The notes under the pieces were generated by a model that searched no databases, had not been told where the DNA came from, and saw nothing but the letters and a program-made list of their open reading frames with translations. This document shows, piece by piece, positions 38,906 to 46,968 of a DNA stretch of 64,000 nucleotides (position 1 is the first letter of the stretch; every line of letters starts with the position of its first letter). The position numbers and the translations under genes were made by a program. Source of the DNA: Providencia alcalifaciens (lineage in GTDB: Bacteria > Pseudomonadota > Gammaproteobacteria > Enterobacterales > Enterobacteriaceae); NCBI RefSeq assembly GCF_020271745.1, contig NZ_CP084296.1, positions 620,001-684,000 of the forward strand. Reading direction: 5' to 3'.

Positions 38906-39799
38906 TCAAGATCTAAACAGCTTAGGGATTTCTCGCAAGCACCACGACTTCGCCTCCCCCATGCTATCGCGTCGCCACGCCATAATCATATTCGACTCAT
39001 GGCTAAATTCCGCCCCCACTACTTGCAGGCGCCCTTCCTTTATATCTTGCTCCACCAGTGGGTATGGCATTGTTGCCACCCCTAGCCCTGCAATCAGCGC
39101 CTTGCGCTTATCTTCGATGCTCGATACCGTCAATCTTTGTTGTTTATCCAGCAATTGCACGGTGATGACTGGGCGTTCACGGGCGGTATCCGCCACAGCA
39201 ATACCTCTGTATTTCACACGAGTGGTTTCAGAAAGCGGTTCTGGCTCTTGGTGAATAGGGTGATTCGGGCTTGCCACATAAATATGGTTCAGGGTATACA
39301 GCACTTTGGAGTTAATTTCAGAAGATGAGCGGAAATGCATATCTGGTGCAATAACAATATCGGCACGCCCTGATTCAAGTCGCTCCCATGCCCCTGCTAG
39401 CACCTCGGTAATTAAAGAGAGTTGGGTGTCGGATTTCTCAGCCAATTTATCCACCAGCGGAAATAAAGACGCGGCAGGAATCAGCGCTTCACACACAATA
39501 GTCAGGTGAGTCTCCCAACCTTTAGCAAGTGCCTCCGCATCCGATGTGAGTTTATCTGCGGCTTCAAGCAACACACGCCCACGCTCTAATAGCATGCGCC
39601 CGACATTAGTAAACTTAGTTCGATGTCCTGAACGGTCAAACAAAATAACATCAAGTTCTTCTTCTAACTTCTGCATGGTATAGCTCAATGCCGAAGGAAC
39701 GCGACCTAGCTCTTCCGCCGCCGCCGCAAAGCTGCCACGCCTATCGATTGCATCCATCACCCTTAACGACTCAAGTGTTAATGCTCTCTCTTTGCTCAT
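38906..39799 (-). CDS. yhaJ: YhaJ, LysR-type transcriptional regulator
   Basis: A 297-residue LysR-family regulator with an N-terminal winged helix-turn-helix (LESLRVMDAIDRRGSFAAAAEELGRVPSALSYTMQKLEEEL) and a periplasmic-binding-like effector domain from about residue 90. It matches E. coli YhaJ, which senses hydroxylated aromatic products and activates yqjF and yhaK-type targets. Here it is divergent from yhaK with 122 bases between, the usual place for a LysR operator, and convergent with yqjF. An ERIC element abuts its 3' end. Confidence 0.93.
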   Translation of the reverse strand: MSKERALTLESLRVMDAIDRRGSFAAAAEELGRVPSALSYTMQKLEEELDVILFDRSGHRTKFTNVGRMLLERGRVLLEAADKLTSDAEALAKGWETHLTIVCEALIPAASLFPLVDKLAEKSDTQLSLITEVLAGAWERLESGRADIVIAPDMHFRSSSEINSKVLYTLNHIYVASPNHPIHQEPEPLSETTRVKYRGIAVADTARERPVITVQLLDKQQRLTVSSIEDKRKALIAGLGVATMPYPLVEQDIKEGRLQVVGAEFSHESNMIMAWRRDSMGEAKSWCLREIPKLFRS

Positions 39800-39921
39800 G
39801 ATGTATCTCTTTCAGGAAATTTGAATAATGGAAACAGATTAACTGGCTAACAATTCAACGTCCAGATATTTATTATAACAATATATTACTAGCTATATAT
39901 TTTGAGTGAGGGTTAACCATT

Positions 39922-40629
39922 ATGATGAAATTAAGATCAGTTAACCATTGTGGGAAAGCAGACTACGGTTGGTTACAAGCACGCTATACTTTTTCGTTTG
40001 GTCACTATTTTGATCCCGACTTAATGGGCTTCAAAACCCTAAAAGTGCTGAATCAGGAAGTGCTTGCGCCAGGTAATGCTTTTCAACCAAGAGTTTATCC
40101 TCATGTTGATATTGTGAACATCATCCTGCAAGGTCAAGCTGAATACCGTGACAATTTAGGTAACACCGTCAACGCAAAAGCGGGAGAATGCGTCAGCTTT
40201 TCGCCTCGTCCTGACCTAAGTTACAGCGAGCATAACATCAGCACGACGACGCCATTAACACGACTTCAACTGTGGTTAAATGCATGCCCACAACAGGAAT
40301 CTATGCCATCCCAAAAGTTGGCATTAGCGGAGAAAGATAATAAGCTTATCGCGTCACCCGATGGGGACGATAACAGCCTACAACTTCGCCAAAAAATTTG
40401 GATAAGTCAGATTTATCTTGAACCTAATGAATCGAAAATCCTCACATTACGAGGTAAAAATGCCTATCTGCAATCCATTCATGGTGGTTTACAAGTGAGC
40501 GGGAAAGAATCGCTATCTTTATCAATGAGCTGTAACGACGGGTTATTTATCCAAGATGAAAATACCCTAACGCTCACCAGTGACCGAGTATTTAGAGGTT
40601 TATTAATTGATTTAGGGGAGTCGTTTTAA
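39922..40629 (+). CDS. yhaK: YhaK, pirin-family bicupin protein
   Basis: A 235-residue cytosolic protein very similar to E. coli YhaK (233), with the conserved opening CGKADYGWLQARYTFSFGHYFDPDLMGFKTLKVLNQEVLAPGNAFQPR. E. coli YhaK is a bicupin of the pirin family that lacks quercetinase activity and is used as a marker of nitrosative/redox stress. It is transcribed divergently from yhaJ. Two adjacent ATGs are possible starts. Confidence 0.93.
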   Translation: MMKLRSVNHCGKADYGWLQARYTFSFGHYFDPDLMGFKTLKVLNQEVLAPGNAFQPRVYPHVDIVNIILQGQAEYRDNLGNTVNAKAGECVSFSPRPDLSYSEHNISTTTPLTRLQLWLNACPQQESMPSQKLALAEKDNKLIASPDGDDNSLQLRQKIWISQIYLEPNESKILTLRGKNAYLQSIHGGLQVSGKESLSLSMSCNDGLFIQDENTLTLTSDRVFRGLLIDLGESF

Positions 40630-40817
40630 TCCTATTCAGGGGGTGGAAAGGTGAATTTAATCTGTTAATCACGCAAAATTTGCGAATAGATTCTCAAATT
40701 TCATCATTTATATTTCCGCTATCCTGATACCACTGTGATAGAGTCCAGCCATAAGACAGTTAAAAAACCATCAGTTTTTAACTCCGAACTTTATTTTTTG
40801 ATTTTAAAGGGGTTCTT

Positions 40818-42755
40818 GTGGCTTTATTCATTTTGCAGCGACACAATCAAATTTTCTCTCGGATACTCAATGAGGTTGTCCCTCAAGATGAATTAGCAAA
40901 ACAATTCTCTATTTCCACCCGTACTATTCGTTCAGACATCAATGAAATCAACGAATTAATTAAAGATCATAGCGCCCATATTGTGTATGAACGCGGGCGG
41001 GGGTATCGATTAAAAATCGAAAATGATGAGGTTTTTTCTGCATTTACTAAGCTTAATGATAAAAACAACCAAATCCCACGCACCAGCAAAGAGCGTATTG
41101 ATGCCCTGTTGCTCAAACTCTTGATGTTATCCCTACCCGTCAAGCTCGATGATATTGCCGAAGAGTGGTTTGTCAGCCGCAGTACCATTCAGCAAGATAT
41201 GGGAGCCGTTCGGGAGCATCTACATCGCTATCAAGTGCAATTGGAAAGTATTCCCCATCAAGGGATCCGTTTAAATGGTAGCGAGTGGGCTATTCGTGCT
41301 TGTATGACCGAAGCACTCTGGCGGCAGTTTAGCGAGCAAATCACCCCCGACCTCGCCACATTCACTCCGGAAAGTCTGGATAATCTCGATTTAACTTACA
41401 TCGATAAAGTGGTTCATAACAGTTTGAATCGCTTTGATATTCGTATCAGCAATGAAGGTCATCTTTATCTTGTATTTAACTGCGCCGTTACCATTTTACG
41501 TATTACCCGCGGCCATGAACTCAATGTCAGCGTCAACAACAAAGAGTTAGAAGAAATCATTACTCAAGCCTGCGATGAAATTTCTAAAGGGCTAATTTAC
41601 TTTCTTGGTAATGATTTATCTCCAGCCGAATTGAGCTTTTTGCACGACCAAATCATCGCACAGCGTATCAGTAACCAGCATGCGTCAACACAAAAGCATA
41701 ATCATCACAATGAGTTATCTGAATACATTTTAAATTATATCAACGAGTTGTATAACTATGATTTGCGCAATGATGAAAAGCTAAAGAAAGATCTGAATAC
41801 CCATCTTTCTGCTTTAATGACTCGCCTTCAATACCATATTTCCACCCCAAACCCACTGCTTTCAGACATCAAGCAGTATTATCCGTTTGCTTACGATGTC
41901 ACGCTAAGCGCCTTAACCAGCGCCAGTAAGCAGCTACTTCCACATCCTATTAATGAAGATGAACTGGGTTACTTAGCTGTGCACATTGGCGTTAGTCTTG
42001 AACGAAATTATGGGGCAGGCTCCGCACGCCAGACGGAAGTGTTAGTGGTCACTGATGCGGGGAACTCCACCTTTCGCGTAGTGGAATCCAAAATTATGCG
42101 CGAATTTCCGCAGCTCAAATTTAGCCGAGGGTTAACACTACAAGAGTATGAATCGTTGGATGAAGTCGCAGAAGACTTTGTGATCACCACCGTACGGATC
42201 TCTGAAAAGAATAAACCGGTGATTAAAATTGCGCCCTTTCCAACCCCCTACCAGCTCGAACAAGTGGGTCGCTTAGCGATGGTGGATCAGACCCGTCCTT
42301 ATATTATTGAACGCTTCTTTGATGAACGTTTCTTTATGGTTATCAATGAAAAAATTAGCCAAGAGACGCTGTTCAAAACCGTATGCCAAAAGCTGCAACT
42401 AGAGGGCTATGTCACCACTGATTTTTATCCGTCACTGCAAGAGCGAGAATCCATTGTCTCGACATTACTGGGCGAAGGGATCGCCCTTCCTCACTCTTTG
42501 GGGTTACTTGCAAATAAAACCATCGTGACAACTATCCTTGCACCGCAAGGTATCGAGTGGAACAAAGAAACCAAAGAGAACGCCTATGTGATTTTCTTAT
42601 TGGCAATCAGCAAAACTGACTATGAAGAAGCCATGGCAATTTATGATTTATTTGTCACCTTTGTGAAAGAGAAAACCACCCGCCGCCTGGTGAATGTCAA
42701 AAATTTCAATGAGTTCCAAGCAATCGCTAAAGATAGTCTCGCGCGAATTTTATAG
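40818..42755 (+). CDS. PRD-containing PTS-type transcriptional regulator (BglG/MtlR class)
   Basis: A 645-residue regulator. It opens with DNA-binding helix-turn-helix motifs (QDELAKQFSISTRTIRSDINEIN near residues 22-44, and VKLDDIAEEWFVSRSTIQQDMGAVREHL near 100). Two PRD domains follow (NEGHLYLVFN near 215 and LGYLAVHIGVSLERN near 390), then a GatB-like EIIB domain from about 405 in which the phospho-cysteine loop reads VTDAGNST, without cysteine. A PTS EIIA domain from about 498 has its active histidine at H559 (ALPHS). The start is GTG after AAGGGG. It most likely activates the operon at 43261, its activity set by PTS phosphorylation of the PRD and EIIA histidines. Confidence 0.92.
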   Translation: MALFILQRHNQIFSRILNEVVPQDELAKQFSISTRTIRSDINEINELIKDHSAHIVYERGRGYRLKIENDEVFSAFTKLNDKNNQIPRTSKERIDALLLKLLMLSLPVKLDDIAEEWFVSRSTIQQDMGAVREHLHRYQVQLESIPHQGIRLNGSEWAIRACMTEALWRQFSEQITPDLATFTPESLDNLDLTYIDKVVHNSLNRFDIRISNEGHLYLVFNCAVTILRITRGHELNVSVNNKELEEIITQACDEISKGLIYFLGNDLSPAELSFLHDQIIAQRISNQHASTQKHNHHNELSEYILNYINELYNYDLRNDEKLKKDLNTHLSALMTRLQYHISTPNPLLSDIKQYYPFAYDVTLSALTSASKQLLPHPINEDELGYLAVHIGVSLERNYGAGSARQTEVLVVTDAGNSTFRVVESKIMREFPQLKFSRGLTLQEYESLDEVAEDFVITTVRISEKNKPVIKIAPFPTPYQLEQVGRLAMVDQTRPYIIERFFDERFFMVINEKISQETLFKTVCQKLQLEGYVTTDFYPSLQERESIVSTLLGEGIALPHSLGLLANKTIVTTILAPQGIEWNKETKENAYVIFLLAISKTDYEEAMAIYDLFVTFVKEKTTRRLVNVKNFNEFQAIAKDSLARIL

Positions 42756-42789
42756 TTTTCAATTATTCCCCTACTATCACTTCCCATCA

Positions 42790-42809
42790 TTTCCACTTTC
42801 CAGTGGAAA
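42790..42809. promoter_or_regulatory. Palindromic operator candidate 1
   Basis: TTTCCACT-TTCC-AGTGGAAA, a perfect inverted repeat of eight-base arms with a four-base spacer, 35 bases after the regulator stop. Same architecture as the site at 43144. Confidence 0.7.
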
Positions 42810-42900
42810 AAGGGGGGTGACCATTATTTACGTGATCCTAACCACAACTCCGCCAAATGATTTTTAGTCTAAATTGTCCACTTTATGGGTAAACAGCGTA

Positions 42901-42922
42901 AGTGGAAGTGGAAATTTCCACT
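42901..42922. promoter_or_regulatory. Palindromic operator candidate 2
   Basis: AGTGGAAATTTCCACT (42907-42922) is a perfect palindrome with no spacer, preceded by an overlapping direct half-site AGTGGAAG (42901-42908). Confidence 0.7.
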
Positions 42923-43143
42923 CTATGTAGATTTACACAGATTCATTTCCACTTTTATTTACTAGCCCGCACACCATTTCCATCATCCCCAAAATAACCA
43001 TAATTATTTGAAATATAATAAATTTATTATATTGCTTATTATGAGGTTATCTACAATCACTCTCATAGTGCGTTAATTTTTCCAGTTAGCTTCCTCTTAG
43101 ATCGAAAATTAACCTTTCCCCTTCCAGTTACACTTCCAAAATA

Positions 43144-43163
43144 TTTCCACTTTGAACTGGAAA
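43144..43163. promoter_or_regulatory. Palindromic operator candidate 3
   Basis: TTTCCACT-TTGA-ACTGGAAA, one mismatch between arms, same 8-4-8 layout as candidate 1. It lies about 100 bases before the first gene of the operon, where an activator would be expected. Confidence 0.7.
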
Positions 43164-43260
43164 TTCCCTGTCTGCAAAATTATTCAAGAAGCGATTAAGG
43201 TATTAGTCATGAAGAAAAAAGTGATTTGATTTGAAATATTACCTTGGATTTTAAATAGTT

Positions 43261-43599
43261 ATGAATGAATCAGTTGTAGTTTTCAAAATGTTAGAAGACG
43301 ACCTTGATATCCATCAGGTCACACAAGAACTGCTAGCAGTGATTACTGACTGGCTCAAACTGGAGGGTTGCTACACCACGGATGTACAGCAACAAATGCT
43401 GGAGTCTCATCTACGTGCCATGGTCGCTCGAGCCAAAACCGGTGAAGCCTTACCGGAAGTGGATATCAGCCTGTTCGATGAAATTTCGAGCCATTCCATT
43501 GCATTAGCGCAACGCGTTGTCGATACCTTGCCAGGGCTTGCGCCAGAAGAGGCTTACTTGCTCTCAGTTCACTTTGAAGTTGCCCGTTCTAATGATTAA
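43261..43599 (+). CDS. Small stand-alone PRD domain protein
   Basis: 112 residues forming a single PTS regulation domain without DNA-binding part. Candidate phospho-histidines are in ESHLRAMVARA (near residue 53) and LLSVHFEVARS (near 105), as in full PRDs. Similar one-domain PRD proteins accompany this same gene set in other bacteria (families named, as I recall, after EF_08xx/AHA_39xx loci). It could titrate or relay phosphoryl groups for the larger regulator. No good ribosome site precedes the ATG; an internal ATG at 43288 is an alternative start. Confidence 0.8.
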   Translation: MNESVVVFKMLEDDLDIHQVTQELLAVITDWLKLEGCYTTDVQQQMLESHLRAMVARAKTGEALPEVDISLFDEISSHSIALAQRVVDTLPGLAPEEAYLLSVHFEVARSND

Positions 43600-43643
43600 T
43601 TTTTAGTACCTTATTTTTAGCATTCGGTCTTGGAGAATATTTT

Positions 43644-44009
43644 ATGAAACAGATAGTTATTGTTATCGGCGATCGTTTAGGTAAAGGGCAAAAAGTGGCT
43701 GCGGGTGTTGAATCTGCCGGCGGAAAAGCCATCGTTGTTCCCGGTGTCGCTGCTGACATGAAACTGGGGGATGTGATGAACCAAGAACAAGCTGATCTTG
43801 GCATTTCATTCTGTGGTAGCGGTGGTGCAGGCGCCATTACAGCTCAAACCAAATATGGCTACAAAGCGCGTTATGGGATGCGTTCGATTGAAGAGGGAGA
43901 AACCGCCATTGCTGAAGGTTGCAATGTTTTAGGTTTCGGTTTTATGGACAAGGAAGAGTTAGGCGAGCGCTTAGTTAAAGCTTTTAATAAAAAATACGGC
44001 AACGCTTAA
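43644..44009 (+). CDS. SFCGS-family glycine-rich protein (DUF2620-like)
   Basis: 121 residues, cytosolic. The signature SFCGSGGAGAITAQTKYGYKAR gives the family its name; the cysteine is C57. The N-terminus IVIVIGDRLGKGQKVAAGVESAGG looks like an alternating alpha/beta fold. In the family its role is unknown, but it is always next to the two membrane proteins found here. The cysteine in a glycine-rich loop recalls PTS EIIB active sites, which is my inference only. Strong GGAG ribosome site. Its stop overlaps the next start (TAATG). Confidence 0.88.
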   Translation: MKQIVIVIGDRLGKGQKVAAGVESAGGKAIVVPGVAADMKLGDVMNQEQADLGISFCGSGGAGAITAQTKYGYKARYGMRSIEEGETAIAEGCNVLGFGFMDKEELGERLVKAFNKKYGNA

Positions 44010-44305
44010 TGAAAAAATCTATCGAAACGACCGTACGGGTGACAGGGCAAGGCGACACAAAGCAAAAAGCGATTGCTGACGCCTTAAATTCGATTCAAAA
44101 AACCGTACTTAAGAACAGCACCGACATCATTCTGCGGATAGAACCCAAGGATGTTGAGGTTGTTAGTGCTCACTCTCATTCGCGGACAGAAAAGTTTCTC
44201 TTTCTCTTTTTGCCACGTAAACGTGAACATTTTCGAGTTGTTCTCGACGTTTCGCTGGATGTCACCTTACTTTCTGTCAACGAAATTCCATTTACAGAAC
44301 AATAA
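44009..44305 (+). CDS. DUF4312 family protein
   Basis: 98 residues starting KKSIETTVRVTGQGDTKQKAIADALNSIQKTVLK. Probably cytosolic, with an alpha/beta pattern and a basic FLFLFLPRKREHF segment in the middle. The family is recognised only through its constant company with SFCGS, DUF4311 and DUF4310 proteins. Presumed accessory or coupling subunit of the transporter; no biochemical role known to me. Start and preceding stop share one base. Confidence 0.85.
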   Translation: MKKSIETTVRVTGQGDTKQKAIADALNSIQKTVLKNSTDIILRIEPKDVEVVSAHSHSRTEKFLFLFLPRKREHFRVVLDVSLDVTLLSVNEIPFTEQ

Positions 44306-44331
44306 AAGCAATCAGGTCTGGAGTAAATTCC

Positions 44332-45123
44332 ATGAGTGAAACTGCATCTTTCTTAGAAATATTGGGCATGTCCCTTATTATCGGCGGTCTCTGCGGCTTT
44401 GGTTTAGGCGCAGGGGCGGCACGTATGTTCCACGCGCCAACCATTCAAGGTATGGGAGCATTCCGTACCCTTGGTGAGTTAAACGCGTGTGAGGGCGACC
44501 CTGCATCACACTTCTCATTTGGCTTAGGATTCTTCTTCAACGCATGGGCATCATCGGTCGCTGCGGGTGCGTTCACCCAAGACGTTGATCACCGTATCAT
44601 TCCTAACTGGGGTGCCGCCGCTCTATTAACTAAAAACCGCAGTGTGGCAGATACCCTGCATAACCCGAAAAAAATGGCGATAGCCTGTGCCATTATAGGG
44701 GCATTGGTGGTCGCCTTCTTAAATACCACGGCGTCCGCAGTACCAGCCGCGCTACAAACCACCGCGATCAACGTGCTGGTTCCTGCGGCTAACTTACTGG
44801 TTAACACCGTGATGCCTGTCATTTTCTGGCTAGCTGCGATGGATGCAGGTCGTCGTTCCGGTTTCTGGGCAACCTTATTTGGTGGTTGCGCACAATTAAT
44901 CATGGGTAACGCTATCCCAGGTTTAGTGTTAGGGATCTTGATTGGTAAAGGCGTGGATGACAATGGCTGGAACCGTATCACTCGTACCATGATGATCACC
45001 GTTGTTCTGCTATTCGTTCTCAGTGGCTTCTTCCGCGAATTTGACCTGAAGATGATCACCTCTTTCAACTTAGACAAACCACTGTGGCTTGAATATGTCC
45101 ACGGACTGCTGAGCGGGAAATAA
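44332..45123 (+). CDS. DUF4311 family membrane protein (putative transporter subunit)
   Basis: 263 residues with about six to seven hydrophobic helices (SLIIGGLCGFGLGAGAARMF, MAIACAIIGALVVAFLNTTASAVPAAL, AINVLVPAANLLVNTVMPVIFWLAAM, LIMGNAIPGLVLGILIGKG, MITVVLLFVLSGFF). Between helices lies a conserved-looking cytosolic or re-entrant part (GMGAFRTLGELNACEGDPASHFSFGLGFFFNAWASSV). With DUF4310 it should form the membrane channel of the system. The family has no proven substrate. Confidence 0.87.
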   Translation: MSETASFLEILGMSLIIGGLCGFGLGAGAARMFHAPTIQGMGAFRTLGELNACEGDPASHFSFGLGFFFNAWASSVAAGAFTQDVDHRIIPNWGAAALLTKNRSVADTLHNPKKMAIACAIIGALVVAFLNTTASAVPAALQTTAINVLVPAANLLVNTVMPVIFWLAAMDAGRRSGFWATLFGGCAQLIMGNAIPGLVLGILIGKGVDDNGWNRITRTMMITVVLLFVLSGFFREFDLKMITSFNLDKPLWLEYVHGLLSGK

Positions 45124-45125
45124 TC

Positions 45126-45776
45126 ATGACAACTGAAATCAATAAACAAGACTTTTGGTATGCAGAATGGTCTTTCCCTATCTTTGTTGGGCTGCTATCA
45201 GCGGGGATCTTCGCAGGTACCCATATGTACGTCGTGTACGGGTTCGGCGCATTTAACGAAGTGGCTTTCGTCGCCATGTTACGCGCTGGGTTAGATACGG
45301 GGGTTTACGGTGCTGTCGCCGCCTTCGGAGCAAGCTTCCTGTTTGCGCGGATTATCGAAGGGTCATTAGTGGGGATTTTGGATATCGGTGGTGCACTACA
45401 AACCGGTATTGGCTTAGGAGTTCCCGCACTATTTTTAGCCGCAGGCTGGGATATTTTAGTCACCAACTTCTGGATCTCCCTGATCACTGGTTTATTCCTT
45501 GGTGTGCTTATCGGCTTAATTATCGTGTTCGCCCGTAAATTTACTATTGCGCAAGCTAACTCCACATTCGGCGCAGACGTAATGATGGGTGCAGGTAACA
45601 CATCCGGTCGTTTCTTGGGTCCATTGATTATCCTTGCTGCAATGGCCGCGTCTATTCCGATTGGTATCGGCGCACTGATTGGCTCACTGATTTTCTATGT
45701 ATGGCAAAAACCCGTCGCCGGGGGCGCTATCTTAGGTGCGATGTTGTTTGGGTATTTCTTCCCACTCGCCGCTTAA
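45126..45776 (+). CDS. DUF4310 family membrane protein (putative transporter subunit)
   Basis: 216 residues, about six helices, rich in glycine and alanine (FPIFVGLLSAGIFAGTHMYVVYGFGAF, GLDTGVYGAVAAFGASFLFARI, WISLITGLFLGVLIGLIIVFARKF, FLGPLIILAAMAASIPIGIGALIGSLIFYVW). It starts two bases after the DUF4311 stop, so the two are probably made in equal amounts and form a complex. A segment ADVMMGAGNTSGRFLGP near residue 155 stands out as conserved-looking and polar. Function as a permease is inferred. Confidence 0.87.
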   Translation: MTTEINKQDFWYAEWSFPIFVGLLSAGIFAGTHMYVVYGFGAFNEVAFVAMLRAGLDTGVYGAVAAFGASFLFARIIEGSLVGILDIGGALQTGIGLGVPALFLAAGWDILVTNFWISLITGLFLGVLIGLIIVFARKFTIAQANSTFGADVMMGAGNTSGRFLGPLIILAAMAASIPIGIGALIGSLIFYVWQKPVAGGAILGAMLFGYFFPLAA

Positions 45777-45828
45777 TTAGCATTCCTCCCCCCATACCAA
45801 TTGGGGGGAGGTAACAAAGAGAGACGTT

Positions 45829-46968
45829 ATGTACACCTTAATAATCAAACAGGGCAAGCGTATCGATGGTTCAATTATCGATATTCTAATCAAAGACGGA
45901 AAAATCGAAGCGGCGGGTCCTGAGCTTTCCCACAATCAGCAAGCTGAAAAAATCATTGATCTTGAAGGAAAGCTTTACGTCAGCGCTGGATGGATTGATT
46001 CTCACGCCCACTGTTTTGCTGAGTCGCCGATTTACTTCGATGAGCCTGATCTCGCCGGTGCCGCTGGCGGTGTCACCTCACTGGTTGATGCAGGCAGTGT
46101 GGGTGCTGATGATATTGACAGGTTTTATCGGCTAACCACTCAATCCAAAACGAATGTCTTCTCACTGCTGAATATTTCACGCATTGGCATTATTGCTCAG
46201 AATGAGCTGTCCAATATGGACAATATCGATGATGCGAGTTTCCAAGCCGCACTTGAGCGCCATCCCGGCTTTGTGGTTGGCATGAAAGCGCGAATGAGTA
46301 AAAGTGTAGTTGGCGAGAATGGTATTGCGCCTTTGGTTAAAGCCAAAGAAATGCAGAAAAAACACCATCTTCCATTAATGGTGCACATTGGGAATAACCC
46401 ACCCAACATTGATGAAGTCGCCGACTTACTCACCCGTGGGGACATCATTACCCACTGTTTTAATGGCAAACCGAATAAAATTTTAGGGGATGATGGATAC
46501 CTAAAACCGTCTATTGCCCGCGCCCTCGCCCGTGGCGTGATCCTCGATGTGGGTCACGGCGGTGAAAGCTTTAGCTTTAAAGTCGCAGAGCAAGCCATGC
46601 GAATTGGCACCTATCCAGACATTATCAGCTCAGACATCTATCACCGTAACCGTGTGAATGGTCCCGTTTATAGCCTCGCCTTTGTAATGACGAAATTCCT
46701 GTGTATGGGCTTTAGCGCCGAACAAATTTTGCGCTGTGTCACTGAGAAAGCCGCAGATTTACTGTCGCTTCCCGCTAAAGGTTATTTAAGACCGGGCTTT
46801 GATGCTGACATTACGTTATTTGACCTCAAAGAAGAGACCACCGAGCTGACGGATGCCGACGGCGAGCATCGCATCGGTACCCATCGTTTTGTTCCTGTTG
46901 CTGCCATCGTTGGTGGAAAGCACATTATTCCTGCACAAGGCGAATCTGAACATGCAATCAATCTATGA
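45829..46968 (+). CDS. Amidohydrolase/deacetylase-family metallohydrolase
   Basis: A 379-residue TIM-barrel amidohydrolase (dihydroorotase-like group, cog3964). Metal ligands can be read: HAH in DSHAHCF (near residue 60), the bridging lysine in GMKARMSKS (near 155), His in LMVHIGNN and DIITHCFNG, and Asp in ISSDIYHRN (near 268). In the family the best known members cleave N-acyl or ester bonds rather than dihydroorotate. In this operon it may remove an acyl group from an amino-sugar acid before the ammonia-lyase acts. That step is inferred from context. Confidence 0.9.
   Translation: MYTLIIKQGKRIDGSIIDILIKDGKIEAAGPELSHNQQAEKIIDLEGKLYVSAGWIDSHAHCFAESPIYFDEPDLAGAAGGVTSLVDAGSVGADDIDRFYRLTTQSKTNVFSLLNISRIGIIAQNELSNMDNIDDASFQAALERHPGFVVGMKARMSKSVVGENGIAPLVKAKEMQKKHHLPLMVHIGNNPPNIDEVADLLTRGDIITHCFNGKPNKILGDDGYLKPSIARALARGVILDVGHGGESFSFKVAEQAMRIGTYPDIISSDIYHRNRVNGPVYSLAFVMTKFLCMGFSAEQILRCVTEKAADLLSLPAKGYLRPGFDADITLFDLKEETTELTDADGEHRIGTHRFVPVAAIVGGKHIIPAQGESEHAINL

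Larger units (their letters stand above)
42756..43260. promoter_or_regulatory. Control region of the amino-sugar-acid operon with repeated TTTCCACT half-sites
   Basis: 505 bases without a gene between the regulator and its presumed operon. The half-site TTTCCACT/AGTGGAAA recurs as palindromes at 42790-42809, 42907-42922 and 43144-43163, and as single copies near 42875-42882, 42901-42908 and 42946-42953, plus a shorter TTTCCAT near 42977. Such clustering in an AT-rich spacer is far more than chance would give. The binding protein is presumably the 645-residue regulator. I could not assign -10/-35 boxes; a sigma-54 promoter was looked for and not found. Confidence 0.75.

Noticed and set aside
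43150-43180. Sigma-54 type promoter (TGG...TGCA)
   Set aside because: GG and GC are 13 bases apart instead of 10, and the regulator lacks the AAA+ domain of sigma-54 activators.
46853-46951. Extended N-terminus of the DgaE-like protein
   Set aside because: The extension lies within the amidohydrolase gene in another frame. The ATG at 46952 gives the family N-terminus.
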